From: Apteryx mantelli
Lineage: Eukaryota; Chordata; Aves; Apterygiformes; Apterygidae
Assembly: GCF_036417845.1 (NCBI RefSeq)
Contig: NC_089979.1
Location: 121,863,415 to 121,927,414 of the forward strand
DNA: 64,000 nucleotides
Direction: 5' to 3'
Below, piece by piece: positions 49,301 to 61,300 of this stretch; position 1 is the stretch's first letter; each line of letters starts with the position of its first letter. The notes below the pieces were generated by a model. That model saw only the letters and a program-made list of their open reading frames with translations. It searched no databases and had not been told where the DNA came from. A program made the position numbers and the translations under genes.

Positions 49301-52300
49301 CCAGATCAGCTAGATGTTTGAACTAAAAAAAAACCTAAATAAGCACTAGCAGCTGAGTAAATCTGGACCTGCCACTAGTCAGAGCAGGAATGAAGGCCTA
49401 ATTCAGGAACAGAATTGTGGTTTCTTGGCTGAAGAGTGGAGTCAATTAAGCCCCACATTAAATGCAAACTAATGGGGAAAATTTTTGTAAGACTTTGGCC
49501 TAAGGCTCTATTAAAATATAATGTTGTTCTGCAGTTACTGGCATTTCCATTAGTGTCTAGCATCTGCTGTGAACTACAAATGAAAGACCAACTAGTTAGT
49601 TTATGACTAGAAACTGAATGACAGTGGATGCACAGACTACTTTTGTCTAAACAGCATTTCTCATTCTTTTCATAACATAAGCAAACCCTGTTGGATGCTA
49701 CTTACGTTGTAGGAGATTTAGGAATGCCCGGCTAAACCTCTGAGCATATGCCATCTCGGATGTTGAAACCCTGCCCAACGACAGCAAGTGCTGCTCTGTG
49801 GGGGAGCTGGACAGCTCTGTCAGCTCACTCTCACTCACATCACTGCCAAGCGCTAAAGTGAACAAGGTGAATCCTTGGCACTTGACTCCAAGTGAAATCT
49901 CTCTCAGCCTCTCTCTGTCCCATTTGCTAGTTTTGCTTCCAACTATTGTAAATATGACCCTGTGCTTTCTTTGCCTGGGGGCTTTAAAAAATATATTTTC
50001 AACTGTCCACTGTAATGCAGAAGCAATGGCTGATGGTCCTTCCATTTGGTGAACAGACTCTTGGATATGTTTCTTCATCAAATCTTTCTTGTTGTATGTG
50101 ACTAGATCAAACTCCAGGGCCACGGGGCTTTGGCTTCTGTTAGGCAGGAAGCCTCTGGGAGCCTGTTGCACCAGTGCCACTCTGGTGCCTCCATATGTCT
50201 CACTTGGCTGTGGGGCAATGACAAACTGATCTAGCATGTTGCTCACAAAGTCTTTGGCTCTCTGAAACTCTTCACTGCTGACACTGCGAGAACTGTCCAT
50301 GATGTAAGTGATATCCAGATCCATCACAACAGGAGGAGGAATGGGAACCTCACAGTTCGTACTTGGTTTGCATTTATCTAGAGAAGAAGAGCCAATAGGC
50401 AACAAACTATTTAAAGAGTACAACAAAAGCAATGGTTTAGAAAGAAAACTCTACTTTACTTCTTAAATTTTGATTTAAAATTCAATATGGCAATCAGAAA
50501 TTTTGTTGTAAGAAACAATGGATGAATCTTGCTGAATAAGGTTTTGAGATATGATGGGAAATTACTCAGGTGTGAGAGCAAAAAGTGTTCCTAAAGTAAA
50601 ACTTAAGAGATAAGAGTTCCCTCGAGTAATTTTCTTCCACTGAAATCTAAACAGGACAAAGGACACTGAAACAAACTCTTTTTAATCTCAGACAACTGCT
50701 CATCTTTCCTAAATATTATTATCATTTAGCAGCTTCTCCCCCCCTTCAAAATGTAGAATTTACAGTAAATGAGCCTGGTTTCCCAGAACCATAAAGCTAT
50801 TTTAAGTGCATTTCTGTTATAAAGAAAATGCCAAATATAATAATTCATTTTGCATAGCTGAGACAGGAACCAGTTAAACAGCTTTTGTGTTTTTGAGCTT
50901 TGAACTCTTTCTATCCATATTGCCCAGAAGAATTATTTTAATGAAATCTATAGGATTTGTTATTGAAAAGATAAAAAGACCAATACAACAGCTGGAATTT
51001 GTAAAAAGTCTTACCATAGCAAAGAGTACAATATGTGATGTTCTCCAAACTTTCACTCTGTTGTCTTTCCCAAACAAATAACTGAAATCTTCTAGTATCA
51101 TCAATCTGTGTTTTAAAGCAGACACAAAAGTAACATTATATACCCAAAACACAGATCTTTTTTTCTCAGTTCTTAATACTTAATGTCTGTACTATTTTTC
51201 TGCTGAAACAGCCACTGTCCCTATCTTGGGGGTTTCACTGCTATTGTAATATCAAACAGGTACACAGAAGACTTTTCCAGTTGCCATTCTGGTTGCCCTG
51301 GAGCACTTCAGGAATTAACATTGGCACCTGAAGTATGAAGAAATCTAAACACTGAGAATGGAAAGAAAACAACAGAATCAATCTCTTCGAGAAATACATC
51401 AGCACCCAGATAAGCTTAGAAGCTTTTGCGGTTAAGAAGTTGTATTAGCAGTCATGATAGTGGTTTTCTAGGCTTTTCCATAGTCCTCCTCTGCTGCTCT
51501 GGCAAGTAAGGAAATCTCTTCATGCCTACAGGTTTATCTCCACACTGTGCCACAGAGATTGCTGGTTAGTGCAGCTGCTAATGCAAACATATCTCTGCCA
51601 GCTGTAGTGATCCTAACCAGAAGACCATTATACATTGATGAGTTAGTGATCCACATAACAGTTAACCTGAGTAGGCACAGGCCTGTGCTGTGCTTTGCTG
51701 CACTATGTTGCACCTATAGCTTGGCCTTCAGGCCTGTGTTGCAGGGAGAGTTAGCCAGCTAATTGTAAGGAAGAAGCCTGAAGGCAGCTCCCACTTTGCA
51801 CTAATGATTATACCACCTGCATGACTTTGTCTTTATCTAAATGTGCAGCAACAAGTTCTCATGTGAACCTTCTCTTTGACAGTAGAAATGATTAATAGAA
51901 TCCTTTTCTTTTAAGAAAATCCTATAAGAGCTCAAAAGACCAAATGTAAGGTAATCTTTTGACAGACAGGGTCTGCAAGGCATGCTGTGCCTGACTGAAG
52001 GCCCATTTGATGCTATACAACTTGGGGTTCCCAGTGTCTGAAGGGACGTAAAATTATCTGTACTATCCTCATTTTCCTTATGGTGTTAGCTCCAACAAAT
52101 GGCATTTTTCAGAGCTACTTTACAGAATCTGAGTGCCTTTTTTACTGAGATCGTGATAAACACTAGTCCTTGTGCATTGAAATAGAGCACAACATTAGCA
52201 CAGTTCATTAGCCAGCGTATCGCATTAAGGCAGTTAGTTATACTCGTAATAGCTCATTCAAAGCTAGCTCTGGTATTTCTGCACAGTGTTGCACTTAAGT

Positions 52301-55300
52301 CCTCTGTCCACAGTCATTTTTATACTTTGTCTTTCTGTTCTTCCTAGATCCTAGATTAGGCAGGAATTAAGATTGGTGATGACTTGTTAAGTGATCTATA
52401 ATCTGAGACTCCTAAAGCAAGCTAACCAAAGACAGCAAGTATCTCAGGCCAGTATAATGAGAAACATCATGAAGACCAAACCACCTCTGAACTGCAAAGT
52501 GCAGAAGGCCATCTAAAAGAAAAAGCATTTTTTTATTTGCTTGGGTGGCAGGGGGAGGTTGATTGCCATGCCACCATTGTCATCATAAAAGAGAACTAGG
52601 TAGTGAATTTTTTGCCTTTCTCCTTGTCCAACAGCTGCTCTCAGCTTTGCTTTAAAGCTGGCCAGACTCCTGCTGCCCAATATTCCTCTGTTCCCTAGCA
52701 TGTTCATGGGCTGTTTATAATTGTGTTGTTTACTTGTGCGATTCCTGGAATAAAAAAACATGTCTTAAACATTTGCAGTAAATTAGGATGAAGCTAACAC
52801 TTCACAGTGGGACTATTCTGTTTGTTTGCCAACCTGTATGTTCTTTCATTTTGGAAAGCATTACAGCAAGGGTAAAATTTATAACCTTTGAATTAATGTT
52901 GCCTTATCCTGCCAGTGTGAACATTCCTGGTGCAGGCTAAGCATAAGTAAATACATAAGTAAATACAGTTTCCTTCTACAAGGATGATTTTGAAGAAACA
53001 GCAGCTGGAAGAAACTTTACTTTAAAATAAGTTAAAACTGAGCACAGATGATCCAAAAATAAATTGAAGAGAAAGAACATGGAAGACATACTACCAAACC
53101 TTAAAGAAAGTTAGATTTTTTTCCTTTGGCTCCTGGTAATATGCAATACGTATTTTTTCTATTTAATATCTTTTCTATATGAAGTCATATTATAAAACAA
53201 AAGGTTTTATTTCTTCTCTTGTACTAATGGCAATGTAGCTATTGAAAGGGGTCTTGTTCAATTTAGTTTTCTTTGGGAAGATAAACTCCTGTACTTGAAG
53301 TCTTCCACTATTGGGTAATAGTGGAAGACTTCCTAGAAACTAGTGCCACGGTTTGGTAATTAAATAGTAGATGTCACAACATCAGAAAAGAATGCTGCAT
53401 AAGAAACAAACTGAAATTAACTCAATGTTATTTAAATTACATGATTTGGCCTAAAACCACTAGTCATAAATAATTCATGTGCAGAAAGAATCAGTGTTCC
53501 TTTGTTAAAATAGTACGTTTTAACATACCTCTTTCTAATAAGGGATAGGATCTAAACTTTTCCTGGAGAAGTAACTAGTTTGAGAGCATGTTTTAACCAA
53601 ATACTAATAGCTATTAAGCAAATAGATGATTGATTCTCACTGAGAGTTTCAATTTTCTATAGTCAATCTACTTACTGAGAAGGCACGCCTGATATTTGGC
53701 ACTTCACTGAAGGCAATAACCACTGGAGTGATATCCAAGGCACTCAACTCAAGTGCAGCTGTGCTGATGACATCATCATCTTGCGATGGACCATTGGCAA
53801 AAAATATGGCAACTTTTCTTATGAGGATGCCGTGACGAACCCGTTTAAAGACGTTCCTTGCAACAAACCTCATGGCTGCCCCAATATTACGTTTTCCAGT
53901 GGATCTCTCTAGCGGTACTCTCCGGACTGCTTGCAGCAGCAAGCTGCTCTTTTGGAATTCTGAGAATCGGATGAGATAGCGCGTGTTGGTATTGAAAGAC
54001 ACAATGGAGACACGAGCGCCTGTTGGGCAGTTGCTTTCACTGATCTTAATGGTCCTAAGCAAAGACATGACAATGTTCCTCATTCTTTCAAATGCAGCTG
54101 GAGTAACATCTTCAGACATATCAAGGGCAAACACCACTTCAGTTGGATAAATTGGACATGTGTCTGTATTTTGAAACAAAAAATTCAGTGTGAGAGCCTT
54201 TCCAAAATTCAAACATTGCTGGTTTTTTCTTCAAGTCCATGAAATAAAAGGCATAGAGAGGTCTGATGGGCTTACCTGATGAGCAAGCTGGAATGGAGAG
54301 ATGGAGACAAAATAAATTATTTTGCACTCATATTCATGAAAATAGTGACATATTCCCTTGCTTTCATTAAAAAGCCTGATCCACAGCTCAGACAACTATC
54401 AGAATCTGTCAGTTAGGTACAACCATCCTCCTCCACAATCAAATACTCAAAATAGTGCAGTTTCACTGAATGAGATTTAAAGAGACTGTTCTGGGTTCTG
54501 CTGAGCAGAGAAGGCTGAGAGAGAATGAACACTCCAAACTGGGAACAGAGGAGATACATAAATACTGTCTTCTCTCCCTCACAGATTCTCCCAAAGGGGG
54601 TTTGGCATAATAATAATAAAATAATTTAAGCCTAAATGAGGACCAGAGAAATTTGTTAGTATTTTCATAATTGACAGGAAAAATGAGCAAAAAGTGTAAG
54701 CTTGTCTTACATACCTGCTGAACCACCATCACAGTTAACGGCTACTAGTCACCCTTAGCCTCAGCCAGATTCAACCTACCAGCCTAAAGGGTTTCCAGTG
54801 GAGGCTATTCCCTCTAAGAATGGTGACTAAATGGATTCAGAGATAAAAGAAGATGCTCCCTACTTACGGCAGTTTTCTCGTGTAAAATTCACAAGTTCAC
54901 AAGGCTGCAAGAGCAAAACCAAAAAGCAATTAGTGGCAAATCCCAGTCCATCCCAGGCTGGGAATCTTACTATTGGTTTGAGCTAAAGATCAGATCCCAG
55001 TGCCTGAACACACATCTCAGTTCCTCCCTATTTCAAATAGTACAGTGGACTTCAGGCTCTTCTCCTACTACAGAAACTAAGGTTTTTTCAGACGTGCTCT
55101 GTGGACACTTAACAATACCCTAGAGCATGAAATAGTCATTTATCCACTTTTTGTTTTATGCAATAATCTGATCTAGAAGGTCACAAGGAGGTCACAGGGC
55201 AATGGTGCCTCCAAAGGAAAACGGGCAGGAAATTCTAAAGCAACTTGCTAGGACATAGAACATATTTACAACAGTATTGCCTGCAGGCAACTGTCCACAT

Positions 55301-58300
55301 AAGGGTTAGATGAAGCCTTTACTCAGGCATCTTCATCCTATATGGGGATCAGGATTCTGGAGAAATTCTGCCCTGCTATTTCCAGTGAAAACAGCTGTGG
55401 CTGAGGAAAGGCCACCCTTTGTAAGAGTAAAACGTAACCCTAAGCCTGAGCTGGTGTGTAAACTAATCTGAATGAAATAACAGAGAAAGGAATGTTTATA
55501 GTCAAATAGTCTGTAAAAGTTTGGACACGGAATAAATCCATGCTCACAATTGTTTCTCATTCCTTGATTATTTACAAGCAGAATGATCCACTCTATGCTG
55601 ACAAGTATTTGAAAAGGATGTTATTTTCTAACAGTTAACAGTGCTCATTGAGGTCCATGCTTTGAATGGAAGAAAACTAAAACCGTTAATTCCATGCAGT
55701 GTGCCGTTAGCTCTAACGTAATTACTTACTTCCATTGCAATGGTGCCTCTTGGTCCCTTGGTACCCTGAAATAAATTAAAACACGCCCAGAAAACCAGCC
55801 TCTAATAATGTATTTCCATCACGGCACTGAAGCCCAAAGAAAATGCAGGCATACAGTGTTCCCCTGATAACCATTTCTGAGTTAGAAATGTGGGGACACG
55901 TCGTCACCAGCATGGATTTCTGTGGACCTGTTCCTGACATAGGTGCAGACTACTTCTCAGTAGGGCTTTCCTTCCTTTTTTTATGAATGTTCAATATTTG
56001 TTGCTCTTGAAGACCAATATCATTAGGAATTGGATCTTCCTTCTAGTCAGCAACTTCTGCTAGCAAAAAATGCTGTGGTTCAGTTATCTATACTTTATGT
56101 CCCTTTCAGCCCCTGAAAGGCCTTCTTGCCCACTCCTCTCACAGGGCAGAATCCCCACAGTTCTTCTGCCTCAGGTAATCCTGCAAACCCTACACCCACC
56201 ACAACTGCTCAGCAGGTCTAGCTGGCTTTGGCTACTCTGCAGCCTTCTCTTCAGGAGCTGTGTGTGAATGCCAGTACTCCAAACATCCTTTTTCAAAATA
56301 AAGTATTGTTTGACCTTTGTAACAGAAATAAAATACAAGAATAACTTTTCTTTTTTAAGGCAACTTGAGTGTTTTCATCATCACGTGCAATTCAACCAGG
56401 CGGCAGGGCCACTGAAGACTTCCACCTCCTCACAGGTGGGCTGCAGTACCGTACACCAGAAAAACTTGAACTCTGCATCCCACAACCTTTAGCTAATCCC
56501 TCCATACCATGATAACACAATTTACCAAAATCATATACCTCTTCACCTCCCCGAATGACAACCTCAACTCCATACTTGTTGCTTCACCCTCCATTCCCCC
56601 CTGCCTTCCATCTCTTGCCTGAGTTCAACTTTCCTCATCTCTTCTCCTCTCCTTCTGCCAGCCCCATCACAGCCATTCCATGCCTTTTTCTTCTTGTGTT
56701 TCCCAGCATGTCCCAACTCTGCCTTAGTACTATGGAGCAACAATTAACTGTGAACTGCCTGAGCCTTAATGAATGGTGTTTGCAGCAGCTGATCAGTGGT
56801 GACTGAGCCATAAAGATATGACCCGTATTGAATAACCATACGGCTGATAGCTGATGCATCATAACAGGAGGAATGGGTAAAACAAGCCTGTTTTGTCTGG
56901 ACCTGCCTACTACCTATACCTGTTCCTGCAACTCTCTCTCTTCCACTTTTCCCAACATTCCCGCTTCCCCCTTTCATGCACTGCTACTACAATAATCCCT
57001 TCAAGCCCCTACCTTCTAAGCCCCCCCCCCCATGTCTGCATCTGAAGAGGAGATCCTGAGCTTGCAATCTCTCTGCGGACTTCCTGGAGCACGGATGGGC
57101 AGGGCCAGCAGCTGCCTGGCTTGTCAGCACACAGGGGCTGTCTGCCTGTACTGTAGGGGAGGGTGAGCAGCCAAGTAGCAGGGAGGGCAGTTCATTCCAG
57201 CTGCAGCTCCTGGCCCTTCTCGTGCCCAGCACCATAAAATAAAGTGGGCCAGATATATTCATTGACCAGCACAGTATAACGGACAAAAAAATTATTTTAT
57301 AAGCTGCATGTATCCTGTGGGCCATGTTATACAGGTAAAAATACTATTATCAATATTGTTCCATATTTAAACTAAATGAGTAAGCTTAAGAAAGTTTAAC
57401 AAAGAAACAATTAATGTTAGGGATTGTTTCTGGGCACCATGGAGTGGATTTGAAAAACTGCTGCAAGATAAAGATAGACACATACAGGGATTTTCTAAAG
57501 TGCCTATAAGGTTAGTCCGAATTCCTGCTGACATTTGTGGTCCTTTCCCCTGCTGGCATACAAAATACAGCTTTTTTGCTGTACAAAACGCAGATCACAG
57601 ATACCAGAGGAAAGCATATTAATACATTTGTACATAAGGATTAATAGGTTACAGTAAATATAAGCCTTAAATAGGTGCCTGTAATTGCAAATTTAACTTT
57701 AAATGGTTTCACATTTTAAATGAAAAATGTATTGGCTTTCAGCAAAACAATCCTGTTTTACATTTTAAAGTATTCTCTTTTTTAATTAGATTTTTATCCA
57801 GCCTAAAGATGACACCAAATACTGTGGATGAGGTTCTGGCCTGCGTTATATCAATACAGTTCCAGTTCCAATAGCAGGTGCCCTTGTGCATACACATCCA
57901 CAGGCAAGATGTAGCTCTATACAACTGCCAGGCTGATTAAGTGTATTTTATCAGATGAAGCATTATTAAATACGCCATTAAACTAAGAGTAAATTTAATA
58001 TTCCCTTTTTCTAAAAATACAAATACGTTACCATAGGTCCTGGTGGCCCTTGGTCCCCTGGATCTCCAAAGGAACCTGGTGTGCCAGCATTACCCTAAAA
58101 TAGAAACACTGATTTTATTTTTAATTGCTTCACACGGGCAGATTTTCAGCATAGAAAAGCTTGTATGACTATCATTGTGAGCTGGATCTTGCCTTTACAT
58201 AATGATGGACTATTATTCCTACAAATTATTAGAAAGCAATGAATACCTCTAAAGACTTAGACCTGCATTCTCTCCAAGACCTCTTGCCCAGGATATGGCA

Positions 58301-61300
58301 AAAAAGGTCAGAGTTGGAACCAATTTCAGAATTCTGCTGTTCAGCAAACACTCAGGATCTGGGGACTTTCCTTATAGAACTCTTCAGAGACTTAACAGGT
58401 TTATCATTCTTACCCCTCTACCCCTAACTCCTTTGGGTCCTTCAGCTCCTGGGATACCTGGATCCCCCTCTTCTCCCTGAAAATTAATGAAATCCAGAAG
58501 TTTATAGGAAAGGCAACAAAAAAAGGAAGGAAACAAAACCAGAAAAGCTGACAAGCCCTTCCAAACAAGAATAAAACAACATACAAAGAAAGCAAACATA
58601 TGCCCATTCTTGTACCTTTGTACCAGGATATCCGATGAATCCAGATTCTCCCTGCCAAAAAATATGAAAAGACTTCATAAGAATCTAGGACTTTGTGATC
58701 TCCTTAGTGTTTGATCTCTTTAATTCAAAAATAATTATGAAATTATTCTTAGCATTCCAGTCAATTCAAGTTACAGTGGCTACTTCTAAAGCCTACATTA
58801 TCATCAGATGACACCATTTTAATCTGCTTATTTAAAGCAAGAGCATTTTAAGAATTTCCAACAGTTGCCATTTCTCAAATAAGTGTTTTATCAAATCTTA
58901 TTTATGCCTCCTAGTAAAATACAGTAGAATTCAGGTTCAGCGATCATGACTACAACATAGCATTCAGAACTCAGTCTTTAAACGTGGTTTCAAAGCATTG
59001 TACCCTCCATACTAAGCAGTGATTCCATAATGTTTTGATGGCATATTAGAAGTCACTTACTCATTAACTGTTTTCAGTTAGTTTGGTTTTTGGTGTGCTC
59101 TTTGCTTATGTATGAGAAATATCAGAAATCCCACAAAGATCAATCAGAATTGAAGTATATTTTTCCTTGACATTAGAGTAACTAGCAGAATTCACAATGC
59201 TTATGTACGTCCTTTTTTTTAAGATTTCCCTCCCGTGAAACCGGCCATGGTTGTCAAACATCGCAAAACAATCAAGGGTTGCTCAGTAGATTATCACATA
59301 ACTCTATCCTAAAATTTACAGAAATTTGCATGCACATAGACACCAGATTGGACTTAAGAGAGTGTAATTTACAGCAGTCTTTACAGAGACTATTTTAAAG
59401 GCTCTTTTCTTAATTATTAGGTGGAAAACAACTTTTTCTGGATCATCATTTTGGGGTAAATTGTTTTTTTTAATTGCTTTAAATTCAAGCTCTGACAAAC
59501 TTTGTGCAGATACATCAGTGTATATAAGTCAATCCTTTAAAACCATGAATAATGACAAGAAGATTTAGAAGAAACTTTTGTTCCTCGTGTCTTATAAAAC
59601 AAGCACAAGGAGGATGTTCCCCAAAATGAACAAGTGGGAGATTCCAAGAGATTAAAAGTACTGATCTGGTATGTAACATATGTGTAACGTGTGGAGTTCT
59701 TCCATCAGAGGAAATTTTGGTAAGGTTTACCTAAGAAGGTAAGAAAAGGGATTAGGTATTTCCCTTGGATAACAAGAAGTATCAAGAGTCACTTTAATAA
59801 TGAGCTATTCTAGAAAGAGGAGCTCATCAGTTGGAGAGGCTGCTGGGAAGCTTTTGTATCTTTTCTGCTGCTTCTGCAGCATTCTGCTTCTCCCACAAAA
59901 AGTAGAGTAAAACAGATAGGCCTCAGATGATATCTGCCAGACCACTTCTGTTTCACATGCAACAGGAAAGGATTCCATGCTCTTTGCAAGGGGGATTGCA
60001 GCTGTCACCAACATCCTGACCATTTGCTCTAGGACTGACACATTGGTGCTGCTTCCAAACTTTTCCCTCTCTTGCTCTTCCCTCCAAGTTCCAGGCAAGT
60101 TACTACATCAGGGACTGAGACAAAATCAAAAAAAAAGAGAGTGTCTGTGCAAGGTTTCACACCTGTGAACAAAATCATGTCTAAATACATCAGAGAAACT
60201 TTCTGTTAGGGGCCTGAGCACATCCTTACCATCCCATGTGGTGGTTTGACTGCCTGGACCCAGGGATAGTGCAGCTTATGTCCTGTGGGGAGAAGCTCCC
60301 AGACAGCGCTGCAGGGAGGCCACAGTCAGGGCCAACCCCCATGTCTATGCTCTAGCTCTAAGCATGCTCTAGCATGCTCTAAGCTGAGGTTTTCCCACTT
60401 GGCCCCCATCTGAGCTAGAGTTTTAGCTGCCTCACAGCCACACTTGTGACTGGCCATGGGCTGCACTGATTTGGACCCAGACCCACAGGGTCCGGGTCAA
60501 GCTGACTTCCCAGTTTGACCTTGGACGAGCCCATCACTATGGACTTGCCCAGCAAACACTGGGCTGTGTCTGACCCTGGTTGCCATCCCCAGGCCTGCCC
60601 TGCTCACCTCACTTGGGGGTGGTGGGACAGGACCCTTGTCGACAAGGGCACTGCCTCTGCCAGCCTCGTTATCATGCTGGGCTCCCGGCTCCCTTAGGAA
60701 GTAGTTGGCTCTCAGTGTGCCATGACACTTCCTAATGTAGATGAGTAAGCAAGGATCAGGATATAGAATATTTAACTGCTAACAAAAATGCATTCCAAAT
60801 TTCCAGGAGTCACTTCAAGTGGAGTCATGAGCAGTCTAATAAGAGCTCAACTTAACAACAGAAGGCCTGTAAAAAAACGATGAATTATTTAACTGAGGTA
60901 TTTCTAGTAAGAAATGTTAAGTATTCTTTTCTCTTAACAGAAAGAAGTAATTGCACACAGAAAATTTTGCAAAGAAAAGGTCCTGGAAGTTATTTACCTG
61001 CTTGCAATCAAAGTGCAGTGATTACACACATATACTGACTGGCTAGTCTCAGCCCTACCATTTTAACACACAACTTATTACCAGTATAATGGCTATATTT
61101 TTCAGGAAGCTATTCCTTTCTTTTCCTTTTTTTAAATTTTGTTTATTATTTTTTAATGAGAAAGTTCTTTAGCACTCCCATAAAAAAGACAAGATCCAGC
61201 AAATCTCATTCTAAAACTGAAATATTCTTCCATGAATATGTAAATTGTTTTGATATACAATTACACTTATCCAGCTATTTACAGATTTTATTATTACTCA

